From Anodontia alba (lineage: Eukaryota > Mollusca > Bivalvia > Lucinida > Lucinidae): a stretch of DNA of 64,000 nucleotides. The stretch is from positions 25,979,543 to 26,043,542 of the forward strand of contig OZ024828.1 in assembly GCA_964016985.1 (NCBI GenBank). The letters run 5' to 3'. The notes beneath the pieces were generated by a model. It was not told the origin of the DNA. It made no database searches and saw nothing but the letters and a program-made list of their open reading frames with translations. Of this stretch, positions 1 to 11,739 are shown piece after piece (position 1 is the stretch's first letter; every line of letters begins with the position of its first letter). Made by a program: the position numbers and the translations under genes.

Positions 1-59
1 AGTACAAGTGTAGTAAGGAATTCAGGATAATTGATATGCTTTCAATGAAGACAACTACA

Positions 60-200
60 TGTATGTAAAAATATTTGCTTCCTTCTGAAAAAGGGTCTAT
101 TCTTAAAGGAAAGAATTTGCTCCTTTGGTAGCCAATTCTTTCCTTTAAGGGTAGACCCCTTTTCAGAAGGAGCTTGCTGTACCGGAAAGTAAACGGGAAG
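60..200. repeat. Repeat G copy (purine/pyrimidine hairpin element)
   Basis: Hairpin with arms TTAAAGGAAAGAATTTGCTC and its complement around a short loop, flanked by CCTTCTGAAAAAGGGTCTA and its inverse. The G family recurs at least eight times in the window. Confidence 0.6.
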
Positions 201-331
201 TCTCAAAAGGTATCCCCTTTGTAGACAATGGAGGACATTGTTGCAAGTATATCCGGTTCCTTTAAGTTGTCGAAATAAGATAGATAAATACAATACTTTT
301 CGTCATGTCTCCGTCTCTGTGATAAGGCAGA

Positions 332-525
332 GGAATTGTTAAGAAGGAGTATTCAGTGATAATTATGGGATAATTTTCTTCAGTTCTCCATAGAAACATA
401 TGTTGTGGGTACTCATTAGAAGCGCCTCGGTGAGGCGCTTCTAATGAGTACCCACAACATATGTTTTTGTGGAGAAATAAGAAAAATTATCCCACAATTA
501 TCATCAAATACTCCTTAACAATTCC
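332..525. mobile_element. MITE-B copy 1 (full length, near-perfect palindrome)
   Basis: About 194 bp that folds on itself along its whole length. Arms start GGAATTGTTAAG and meet in the core TTAGAAGCGCCTC/GAGGCGCTTCTAA. The flanking arm segment TTTCTCCA..AAACATATG is also found in the other B copies. Confidence 0.75.
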
Positions 526-1830
526 ACTGATAAGGTATATTTTCTCACATTTTGGTTCAATTAGTAACCAGAAGTAGAAGCTTTGTTGATGCAGGTGATA
601 CTTAAAATCAAAGATATAAATATTATCAACACAGATACTTGAAATCAAAGATATAAATTTTAACAACATCTGCGCTGAATCATTTAGAACCCTGTCTAAT
701 CATGCTAATAAGACATATGGCAGTGTAGATTCAGATTAACAAGCGCATCTGCACAGTCTGATCTGTAATACTTGATTTCTTATTTTAAATTCCCCACGAC
801 CCATACATCATGCTTACGTACAGCGTACATTTTTACGCCTGTAACGTTTGCCATAAGAACGCCTTAAATTGAACATTTTCACATTTTAATTTCTTATCAT
901 ACAGAAAAAAAACTGATAAAACTGATAACGTTAGATTTTGAAGATTTGAGGCTATCTTTTTAAGAAACGTTACTCCGTAAATATCAGAATAACAGATTTA
1001 TTTTTTCGACATTATTTGAAAACATATGCTCAAATGTGCCAAAGTAAACATAAAAGATAAGAGAAAAATGATTCTGTTTATCTATAACCTACATCAGCCA
1101 CCTAATCCGCAAGTAAATTAATGGCGTCGGTGGTTTTATAACCCTAGAAAACAAGTTATTTTGGTGATGAAGTGGTTTCTGGGATTTATGGTTATTTCAA
1201 GTAGTATTTCAGTGCCGATCCTGTTCAGATGGCGCGTTTTGTGGCGTCTGATCTGAATCTGCGCAGTTTGTTTAAGCCTATTTATTCTAATATTTCACTT
1301 GGTAAATATGGACCACCTGACATGTACGCTAGGCAAAGACCCCGATAAGGCTTCGCAACCGCGATCTGATTAGAGTTTGCTGGGCGCTCTTTAATTAGCC
1401 AGGAATCCTATATTTTTTTTCAAATAGACAGAGAAGAACCTGATCAGAGAAAAAGCCGATCTGAGTCTTCGATTAGAGCGCTATGGCATACTTTTGCGCT
1501 CTGCTGTTCAGTTACAAAGACGACGTTCGAGTTCTGCCCACGTTGCCATGGTTTTCAGCCTCCGCCCCACCTCCCGCGACCGATTCCTGTTTTTATTGCA
1601 TATATATATAACGTGCATGTAGTGAATTGCAGAATTTGCCTGATTTCAAAAAAAATGAATCGTATCTTCTTATAGTTGTGTTTAAAACTTCAGAAATAGT
1701 TAATGCAACTTTTATACATTATACCACCTGCTGTAAAGGGGCGAAGTCGGACTGTGCAAACACATTAAAGAGGTTCCAATGTCGAAAGCTTAAACCTGAA
1801 TATGTTGACTGTAAATAATAGAAGACGTAC
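526..1830. other. Upstream intergenic stretch, no gene seen
   Basis: AT-rich sequence without a convincing exon. From 1200 to 1540 there are degraded pieces of the GATCTGAATCTGCGCAGTTT type repeats (families E and F). Confidence 0.4.
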
Positions 1831-1854
1831 TAACATGAGCGCTCAACAAAATCT

Positions 1855-2045
1855 CAAATCGGCCAGCGCATCCGCCTACTTTGATCAGTCTCCGTTGTCC
1901 GCTTGAAGAAATTTTGCATCCCTGGCTATCCAAACTGCGCCCAGTGTAGTTTCGGATCAGACTGCGCGAATGTGCAGTCTGATCCGAAACTTCGCTGGGT
2001 GCTAATGTCCGACAGTACGATTTCTGACGCTGCGCCTATTTAGAG
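1855..2045. repeat. Repeat F' copy with 16-bp perfect hairpin
   Basis: GTTTCGGATCAGACTGC and its exact inverse flank a short loop near 1951-1992. Related copies at 3425-3605, 34255-34318, 42238-42400 and 61340-61445 share CAGCGAAGACTCAGATCAGC. Confidence 0.5.
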
Positions 2046-2295
2046 GACGGAACACGTAATAAGGCTACCTGTAATAAAAAGAACAAATGATTTCGAGACA
2101 CAGGTTGGCGTTAACATCTGCTGCATATTTGTTAAGGATGTAGAGGTTTCACATTTCCTTTTCACATTTGCTTTTCCAATTTTCCTTGCAATTAAAATAG
2201 ATCTCCTGTCATGTCACGAGATATTGATGCTCGATTGTCATCTTTGGATTTCCCCTATTTTATCATTTATCAGAATCTTTTTGATATTTTTTGCA

Positions 2296-2338
2296 ACGCC
2301 CCCACCCCCATCCCCACCCCCTCCCCCCACTCCCCCTA
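2296..2338 (-). other. C-rich tract (G-quadruplex potential on minus strand)
   Basis: Runs of four to six C separated by one or two bases, giving at least four G-runs on the minus strand. Confidence 0.5.
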
Positions 2339-3050
2339 ACAAAGTTGACGAGGAGCAAAAATGTTTCCGGTCCGGTTTCCGTTAGTGTTTGTGTTTGCAT
2401 GAGAATTTCGTGTGTGCATTGATCGACAGATTTTCACCAAACGTGCAGGAATACAAATGTAGCCGTTGGGACAAGCATTAAGATGATTTACATTTTGATG
2501 ACCCTGATACAATTTTCAAGGTCAGCCCATGACAAACAGTGTCATTTGTTTCTTGTGCACACGATAACTGTTGAACCGGTTTATTGGGATTACTTTTAGA
2601 ACTGATTAGATATTATTGATGACCTTGACCTCATTGTCAAGATCAGCATAGAACGAATTAATACAGTCAAATTCACGTCAGATTTACATGGTGGGGTTGG
2701 GAAGGGGAGAGATATCATTTTAAAAGGTCTACTTGTGTTTCATTTTTCCAGTTTTGTTTTTGAATTTGTGTAAGCTGGATATGATTTTCTTCATGCATAC
2801 AGTAGGCAGCATTAGATGTGTTATCTTGATGTTATCTTGTTCTCTTGATGTTATCTTAATCTCACACGACAGGCAAGAGGAAACTGTAGATTATATCAAG
2901 TGACTAACTGATAACCTGGTTCCGCACCATTCATTTCTAGTCGTATTATTAGTAACAAATAACGTATTATCAGTAGTAGACATTTAAATTTATTTGACCC
3001 GCAACGTAAGAAAACATACCTTCTTACGCATGCGCTCAACGAAGACTCAA
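2339..3050. other. Intergenic stretch, old repeat-like sequence
   Basis: No coding evidence. It contains TCAAGGTCA (2517-2525) and its inverse TGACCTTGA (2620-2628), each an exact match to the extended nuclear-receptor half-site of the ERR/SF-1 type. Function unknown. Confidence 0.3.
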
Positions 3051-3053
3051 ATA

Positions 3054-3410
3054 CAGTTAAACTTCGATAGCTCGAACACCGATGGCTCGTTTACTATGGC
3101 TACTGCGACTCGTTTTTCAGTCCCTACGAAATTCTTCCGACAACTAAAGAAAACAAATATTTAGGGACATTTTCTCATTTTATCACGAAATTGTATGTTG
3201 TGTGCACTCATTAGAATCGCCTCATCGAGGCGATTCTAATGAGTACATTCAACATACAATTATTGTGTAGTAAATTGAAAAGATTTCCCTAAATTATCGC
3301 TATTTGCTTCCTGATCTGATGTCATGATTAACCCTGAGTGGCTCGAACTACCCATATCTCGAACAAATTTCCATGGTCTCAAAGCTGTTCGAGCCATTGA
3401 AGTTCGATTG
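3054..3410 (-). mobile_element. MITE-C copy 1
   Basis: About 355 bp with ends CAGTTAAACTTCGATAGCTC and its inverse, and a TA at the left edge. The central hairpin is TTAGAATCGCCTC/GAGGCGATTCTAA. The ends and TA duplication resemble pogo/Tigger-type elements (inference); no transposase is present. Confidence 0.75.
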
Positions 3411-3424
3411 TGAGTCTGCGAATC

Positions 3425-3605
3425 CGCGCGCGTATTCTGATTAGAGCCTATGTTGTTCTCATTAAGAAACTTTGCATCCTTGGCTATCCAGGCTGCAGCC
3501 AGTGAAGCTTCTGATGAGAACGCGGGAATACGTAGACTGATCTGAATCTGCGCTGGGCGCTCATGTCTGACGGTACATGTACATTTTCTGACGTTGCGGC
3601 TCAGG
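3425..3605. repeat. Repeat F' copy
   Basis: Parallels 1855-2045: TTTGCATCC.TGGCTATCCA in the middle and GACTGATCTGAATCTGCGCT toward the right end. Confidence 0.5.
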
Positions 3606-3821
3606 TACATTACAGTTCTTAAACAACATTAAGCCTACTCCCTGTACTTATGAATTAAGGTTTAGATTTTTCTTGGAATTCCAAAAGATAAAATAATTCT
3701 TTGCATATGCAATGTGAAAAAAAGTACCATGTCAGATGCGAACAGGGACGGCTCGATTCAACCTGTGAATATGTGCAGACTGTTCATATCATTTCCTGAT
3801 ATTTGTTACATTTTACCATAT

Positions 3822-4102
3822 CATTACGCCTATTCAAATATATTGAGAATTTACCACAAAAAAAAAAACAAAACAAAAAAAAAAACGAAAACTTTCAGAT
3901 GAAAACTTCTGGTAGTTTTCATATTTCTGCTCAAAACATAGATTGTGGGTACTCGTTAGAATCGCCTCTGCGATGCGGTTCTAACGAGTACCCACAATCT
4001 ATGTTTTTGAGCAGAAATGAGAAAATTAATCTATACCCCGGTTTTACTGTAGAAAAGTGGGGTTTAAGGTGGTAAAAACTATATAGGCATGTTTTCGTGA
4101 TG
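3822..4102 (-). mobile_element. MITE-A copy 1 (reverse orientation)
   Basis: Family A is about 270-290 bp. Ends are CATTACGAAAACATGCC and its inverse; one side carries GACCCCCTTAAACCCC, and the centre is a hairpin of about 65 bp (GTGGGTACTCGTTAGAACCG). This copy lost part of its left end (GAAAACA missing). Confidence 0.8.
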
Positions 4103-4522
4103 GTAATGCAGCACTAAGCTAGCAATAAGGGCCTTGATTAAACTAAATTGATCTAGGCCTTTATTGCCCATATATGGGATCAGATCCATTTGCATAGCAT
4201 TAGATAATGGGCGTACGAGGATAATTACAATCGACCCATAGTATACAAACGCCAAAAATACTTTAGTTGTCCACATGATTATCATTGACCAATGTAATCA
4301 AACAAAATCCAGGTAACGGCTATTTATAGCCGGGCTAGTCTTGTCGCTGTGACGTCAGAGTGCTATCGATAGAGGGTCATCTTAAAAAGCTGGACTAGGG
4401 CATCTGGGACATTGGCAAACAGTGCAGACGCAGCTCAGACGCTGCAGGAAGTGGCGTCTCATCAGGATCTGCGCTGTTTGCGTAAATTACAGGAAGTTAA
4501 GTGTTCAATGAAATATCCCCGT

Positions 4523-4605
4523 TCAGGACCACTTTTCTAGCCTACACTCAAAGAGAATCGATCCACAAAGTCCGTCAGTGCTTTGATTTTATTATTACTG
4601 CTCTC
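4523..4605 (+). repeat. Direct repeat left of MITE-A copy 2
   Basis: CTAGCCTACACTCA, AATCGATCCACAA and GCTTTGAT recur in the same order at 4920-4993. Confidence 0.55.
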
Positions 4606-4610
4606 CGTAA

Positions 4611-4880
4611 TATCACAAAAACACGCTTATATAGTTTTGACCCCCTTAAACCCCACTTGTATATAGTAAAACTGAGGTTTACAATATTCTTCTTATTTCT
4701 GCTCAAAAACATAGAAAGCAGGACTCGTTAGAACCGCCTCACCGAGGCGGTTCTAACGAGTACCCACAATGTATGTTTTGAGCAGAAATATGAAAAATAT
4801 CAGAATTTTTCATCTGAAAGTTTTCATTGTTTTTGGTGGTAAAATTCTCAATATATTTGAATAGGCATGTTTTCGTAATG
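4611..4880 (+). mobile_element. MITE-A copy 2
   Basis: Full-length forward copy. The left hairpin arm has decayed (AGAAAGCAGGACTCG) while the inner stem CCGCCTCACCGAGGCGG is intact. It sits between two diverged direct repeats at 4523-4605 and 4920-4993. Confidence 0.75.
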
Positions 4881-4919
4881 ATCATCTGTTGATGGTACTC
4901 GTTAGAAGCACATCGGCGG

Positions 4920-4993
4920 ACTACTTTCCTAGCCTACACTCAGACAATCGATCCACAAGTTCTGTCAGGGCTTTGATATTATTGCTCTGCGAA
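4920..4993 (+). repeat. Direct repeat right of MITE-A copy 2
   Basis: Partner of 4523-4605. It is preceded by a fragment of a MITE-B core (GGTACTCGTTAGAAGCAC at 4897-4914), and a second B core follows at once. Confidence 0.5.
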
Positions 4994-5065
4994 ATCATCT
5001 GTTGTGGGTACTCGTTAGAAGCACCTTGCCGAGGTGCTTCTAATGAGTACCAACATATGTTTTCA
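4985..5065. mobile_element. MITE-B core, partial copy 2
   Basis: Hairpin TTAGAAGCACCTTG/CGAGGTGCTTCTAA flanked by ATCTGTTGTGGGTACTCG and its slightly shortened inverse. The outer arms are not recognisable. Confidence 0.55.
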
Positions 5066-5686
5066 TGTGGAAACAAGAACATTAACAATAGCTTTAAATT
5101 TGATTTAAAAGAAATGTCTTATTTTCAGGAGCTATGATTTATCTCAAGTTTAAATAAACATAGCATATGAAAAATAAGCAGAAACGTACAAGCATTTCCT
5201 GCGTCCAAATAGATGATTTGTATGGGTTTGATTTGTTATTGTTGTTATTCTAAGCATGCATTTTGTACTGACTAGACTGCAAGTGGACGCTGTTTAATTT
5301 GGCGTTCTCTTTTCCACCTATGTGGCTTTTAGTATCAAAGCACGAACTTTTATGAACGTTCACCAAAAATCTATTATACAAATGAGTACACAATAATTGG
5401 ACAACGAGCATACGCTTTCGAAAACACAAACACAGTCTTTCGGTTTGTTTTTTAAAACTAAAGCCATGAGATGAGAGCTGGTGTCTTTGCTTGCCAGTCT
5501 GCCGATTATTCTAACAGCTACAAATTCGCTGATTAAGTTGACTTTCATAGACAATAAATTGCTTGAATTATTATTATTATTTTTTTGTTTTGTTTTGTTT
5601 TCTTGCCATTGTGTCTGAGATTGTGATCTTCAACGGATTTTGCTCACTGTGTTTTTTTCTTTGACAGAAGTCAAGACAGAACTAAA

Positions 5687-5839
5687 ATGACGCTGCAGCC
5701 AAAGTCTCCGCGAGTAGGTCGATCTCCAAAATTAAAAGCAAAGTGGCTGTCTAACACCCTGGCCTACCAGTATGGAAACAATGGTACTAAGAAGAGTGAG
5801 ATTATTGTGCTTGCCAATGACCTAGATCAATACCTTCAG
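5687..5839 (+). CDS. EFCC1: EFCC1-like, first coding exon
   Basis: Encodes residues 1-51. A pyrimidine-rich tract and CAG end at 5667, so this looks like an internal exon with about 19 nt of leader before the ATG. The donor at 5840 (CAG|GTAACA) leaves phase 0. Confidence 0.85.
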
Positions 5840-8800
5840 GTAACAGAACATTTAAGTGAAACTGATACACCTTCAGGGCAGGCAACAAAACTGCTTTGTC
5901 TCGCTTTACAAAAAGGGAGCAGATTCTTTTCTTTGAGAGAAGACACCTTCATCAAAAGGGATTTGGGGTGTTGGAGAGTTAAGAAAGTTTGAAAGTTGTC
6001 TGCCTTGTTAAAATGACGAAAAATCTTTTAGGTGTATCAAGTCCCCTTAAAACATGTACAGTTGAATTTCAATGGCTCGAACATCGTTGGGACCATAGAA
6101 AATTGTTCGAGACATGGGTAGTTCGAGCCACTGAGGGTTAAATATGGTGCCAGGTCAAGAAGCAAATAGCGATAATTTATGGATTTTTTATTTCCTTCAC
6201 AATAATTGTATGTTGAGTGTTCTCATTAGAATCGCCACGATGAGGCGATTCTAATGAGTACAGACAACATACAATTTCATGGTAGAATAAGAAAATTTCC
6301 CTAAATATTTGTTTTCTTGAGCTAGCGGAGGAATTTCGTAGGGACTCAAAAATGAGTTCGAATTAGGCATGGTAAACGAGCCATCGGTGTTCGAGCTATT
6401 GAGGTTCGACTTGTATATGTTTATGATGATTTCTTCTCATATTCAGGATTTTTTACTGCTGCAATTACTCTTTTGAAATATCTTACTTCTTTTGCCGGTG
6501 AGATAATCTATCAAATAGTTGTTGTTGGTTCTTTTTGTTGTAAGCTCTCCTGAGCACGAAGTGCTCATGGTCAGCCATTTTGATCAGTCAATGTCCGTCG
6601 TCCGGTGTGCGTCGTCCGTCATGCGGCGTCAACAATTTGCTTTAAATGACTTCTCCTTCTACACCCTCGGGCCATTTGACTCGAAACATGGTAGAATGCA
6701 ATGGGATGACCTGTAAATTAAAAATAGCTAAAATCGTTCCGATCGAAAACCCAAGATGGCCGCCACGTCCGTCATCTTGAAAATCTATTTTGAAATTCTT
6801 CTCCTGAATCGAACGGCCAATTGACTGGAAACTTGGTAGGAATTATCTGGGCGACTCGTAGTCCAAAAATTGATGAAATCGTTCCGAACGGAAATCCAAA
6901 ATTGCAGCCATCTTGAACGTTACGTTTAAACTTCTTCTTCTGAACCGCAATGCCAATTAACTCCAATCGGGGTGACTTGCAGATCAAAAGCTAAAATATT
7001 TCCGATCGGGAATCCAAGATGGCCGCCATCTTGAAAAAAATATTTTGAATCTCTTCTCCTGAACCTCAAAGCCAACTGACTTGAAACTTGGTAAGATGTA
7101 TTGGTGTGACTTGAAGATACACAATAGCTAAAGTCGTTTTGATCGGAAATCTAAATGGCTGCTGCCACAACGATCATCTTGAAACTTTATTTTGAACTTC
7201 TCCTGAACCGAAAAGCCAGTTGGCTCAAAACTTGGTACAAAGTATCGGGTGACTTGTTTTAAGTCTTGCCTTGTATTGGTGTGTTCTTGTATTTTTTCAG
7301 TCCTTTTAGCATTGCAATTAACTCGCTTAGGAAAGAGAGAGCTAATCTTGAGGCTTTTCTGTGTTTGTTTGATTTGCGCTTGTTTTGTTTTGTTTATTTC
7401 CTCTTCCTCTACGTGTATGGGATGGGTTGCGGCTTGTGATTGTGGCACTCCCTGGACTTTTTTCTTACCTTTCTTGTAGATCAAAAATAGCTGAAAATTG
7501 TTTCGTCGAAAATCTAAAAGGCAGTCATTGCCACCATTTTGAAAATCTATTTTGACTTTAATCTTCTCATGAACGGAAATGCCAATTGACTCAAAACTTG
7601 AGAGGAAGTATCGGGGTGACTTATAAATCAAAGCAAGTTAAAATCGTTCCGATCGGAAAACGCCGCCATCTTAAATATCTATTTTGTGTTTCTTCTCCTG
7701 AACCGAAAGGCCAACTGACTCGAAACTTGGCAGGAAATGGTGACCTGTAAATCAAAATAGCTAAAATCGTTTCGATCACAAATCCAAGATGGCCGCTACA
7801 GTCGCCATCTCGAAAATATATTTTAAACTTTTTTTCTCCTTAACCGAAGGATCAATTGACTCGAAACTTGGTAGAAAGTATTGGGGAGACCTGTAGATCA
7901 AAATAGCTAACACCATTCTGGTCAGAAATCGAAGATGGTTGCCAAGGCCGCCATTTTGAAAATCTATTTTGACATTCTTCTCCTGAACCGAAAAGCCAAA
8001 TCTCGAAACTTGATAGAAGGTATCGGTGGGACTTGTAGACCAGCACAAAAATTTATTATTGTTCCATCCGAAATCCAACATTGTGGAAATGCCACCATCT
8101 TGAAAATGTATTTGGAACTTCTCCTGCCTGAAAGGAAAAGCCAATGGACTCGAAATTGGGTAGGAAATATTGAGGTATCTTACCGATCAAAATTAGCAAA
8201 AAATAATTCAGATCAGAATCCAAGATGGCAACCATGGCCACTATCTTGAAAAAATATTTTGAACTTCTCCTCTTGAATCAAAAGGCCAATTGATTCGGAA
8301 CTTGGTGGGAACTCGGGCGACTTCTAAACAAAAACAGCTAAAATCATTTCGATCAGAAATCCAAGATTGCTGCGACCGTGCAAATCTGTTTTGATCTTCT
8401 CCTAAACAAAAATGGCCAGTTGACTGGAAACTTGGTAGGAAGTATCGGGGTGATTTGTGAAGCAAAAATAGATAGAATCGTTCCGATCAGAAATATACGA
8501 TGGCTTCAACAGCGGCCATCTTGAATATCTTTTTTGAATTTCTTTGAAAGGCCAATCGACTAAAAAAATTGTACTGTACGTCAGCGATATAGGGGTCATC
8601 TTGGCCTTCTTGAGTTTTGTTTCCTCCTGATTCGTACGTCATCTTTTGTCGGAATATTTCAAATATCATTATGAATTAAATTGTTTCCGAAGCTATATCA
8701 CTACAGAACAAATATCTAACAGTGCTTTTCCATTATGTTAACAAGTCTTTATATTATTTAATACCATGTTCCGCCCTTATTTATAAAAATGAAAATAGGG

Positions 8801-11692
8801 TAGGCGAGGCGGTTCTAACGAGTACCACAATCTATGTTTTTGAACATAGATAAGAAAATAATGTATACCCCTGTAAACCCCAGTTTTACTATATAAAAGT
8901 GGTGTTTAAAGGGGTCAAAATTATATAGGCATGTTTTCGTGATGAAGAAAAATCGTTCTATCTGTTTGCGTCGCTGATACTCAAAATATTCTATACTTGA
9001 TTAATTCATTTCAAAGCGAGCTACAAAGGCACTGATGAAATTGTGGGAATGCTTAGCATGAACTTGGCCTTCGTTGTCGGTAAATAAGTTAAGGGCCCTT
9101 TTGTTACATTGCGGAAATATACTCGTATATTTACAATGTTTTACATTAAAATTGTTATACATTTTCTCCAAAATATTTTCGCACTTGCAGGACATTTTCC
9201 AAAGTGTAGACCAGAAGGGACGAGGGAAAATCACCAGCCAGGAATTTAAACTTCTTTGTGATGTCCTTTATCTCAAAGACCCTAAAATAGCTTCAGACCT
9301 CACCAAAGACATGACATTTGCAGAGTTCCATGAACGCCTCTGTGAGCATTTTGCGTGTTATGGGGACTTTACTGGATTTCTTGTCAACCAGAATTTCAGG
9401 ACTATAAATGTTAACATTCGCGATAAAGATAAAACAGGACCAGCACCAAATGATGTTGCGAAAAGAACAGAATTTCAAAAGAAGATTGTGAACAATAAGA
9501 ATCATAAATGTGTGCACGACGCGGAATTATTTAAAAACTGGGACAATTTACGACTGTCTGGATTCCGGCTCAGTGAAATGAAGGAACATATTGACCTGAT
9601 GCTGTATGAAGTTACATTCCATAAAGAAGAATCTGAAAGTCTTAAAGAGATTATAGAGGACCTAAGAGCCATGCTGCAGGTTAGATAGCATTATTAATGT
9701 GCAACGTGGGGAAAAAGGCCTTTACGTCATGTGCGAACAGCGAAGGTCCAGATAAGCATGCGCATCCGTGCAGAGTGATCCTGTCATTCTCTGTTCGTCC
9801 GCATATACTACAATATCCATTGATGCTGTAAGTGGTCATAGACGACCCTGATCAGCCTGCGCGTTTGTGCTTCGTTGACCGCAAACTGCATAAGGACCCT
9901 TTTCGTGCGTTGCGCATCATGTATGAGGCATCTAGTTTATTCAATGTAGTTTATTATATTATATTATATTATATTATATTATATTATATTATATTATATT
10001 ATATTATATTATATTATATTATATATTATATTATATTATATTATATAATATTATATCATATCATATTATATTATATTATACTATAGGCCCTGGGTATTCG
10101 GACATACCAGCATTATATTATATTATATTATATTATATTATATTATATTATATTATATTATATTATATTCCCTGGGTATTCGGACATACAAGCGCTAGCA
10201 AACACTGTAGATTCAAATCAGACAGTAGTTGACAGTACAGGTCACTTCCAACAACAAACGTGTCCTTTACCAGCTACTCTCTGTTCAACAAAAAAGGGAA
10301 CTATTGCTACAGCCGAAAAGAGCCAATTTGATGAATCGGTAGAGTATCTGTTGTTTACAATTTACAGATTAAAGTAATACATATATTTTTTTCATATCAT
10401 TGGCTGCGGTCTCATCAAAAACATTACAGATATCGGGGTGGTATATTTGCGGATATCGGAATGGTATACTTCGTTAAGGATATAAAGGAGTAAGTAAGTT
10501 AAGTAATCATATAATATTCAGGCATTAAGCAAGCTTTTTTTCTGTTTTTGGTTTTACCATACATGCTTACTTATTACAGATTATATTCATTCAAATGCGT
10601 TACTCTCAGATTAATACTATTGTATAACTATTACTTTTTTGTTTTTATTGTACGTATGTCAGAGCGAGGAATTTCCTAAACAATATACTGTGTCAGTGGT
10701 CGAGATATTACATTCTACTTCTGTCTACGCTACTAAGTGCATACTCGGTCGGAACCCAGTAAGCATTCTTTATTAATCTGTAGCGGGCCGTTATCGGCCC
10801 GTCAGCTACCCTAACGGCCAGCTGTAGATTTATAAAGAATACTAGCTGGGAACGTGCTGTAGATTTATAAAGAATGCTAGCTGGGAACGTGGCTCGAATA
10901 TCTGAAAAAAATGATACCTTTCCTTAAAATTGTACACTGAATAAAGTGGATAGAGGTTTATTAACAATAATGCTAAGTCCTGTAACTCACAGGACAGGAA
11001 AATGGTCAGCTTGTATTAGGACATTCAGGAACATGTAGAATAAATTGATGCAGAGATATAGTATTTGGTAGTATTTGGTAACGTGTAAGACTAGTCTTAT
11101 TACACATCACGAAAACATGCCTATATAATTTTGGCCCCCTTAAAGCCCACTTTTATACAGTAAATGGGATTTACAGGGGTATACATTATTTCTTATTTCT
11201 GCTCAAAAACATGGAATGTGGAACTCGTTAGAACCGCCTCGCCAAGGCGGTTCTAACGAGTACCCACAATATATGTTTTTAGCAGAAATGTGAAAAGTAT
11301 CAGTTTTTATTTGAGAATTTTTAGTTTTTAGAGGTGAAATTTCTTATATATTTGAATAGGTGTGTTTTTGTAATGATTTTGGCTATTCCTGGATATCTTC
11401 TACACTATTCTTGGTTGTGTATCACTGACCACCCTAAAATGCAGTGTGACTGCGAAGGCTTGTAACAAACTGAAACGCCTTATAAAAATATATGAAGATA
11501 CCAAAGTCCCTTTTAAGGAACTCTCGCCATAAATCGCTTAAGCCATGACCACCTATTGATCTATAAATCAGAGATTCAGGTATTTTGTTTTGTTTTGTTG
11601 TTTTTGTTGCTGTTGCTGTTGTTTTGTTGTTGTTGATGTTTGTTGTTTTTTTCTTCTGTTTTCTTTTTGTTATGTATTTTGTTTTTCTTAGA

Positions 11693-11739
<47 letters not shown>

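Noticed and set aside
7128..8250. Overlapping frames on both strands in the minisatellite
   Set aside because: Translations of the repeat unit in several frames, with no conservation of any one frame between units.
9832..10086. Frame rich in Tyr, Ile and Leu
   Set aside because: It is the TTATA microsatellite read as protein.
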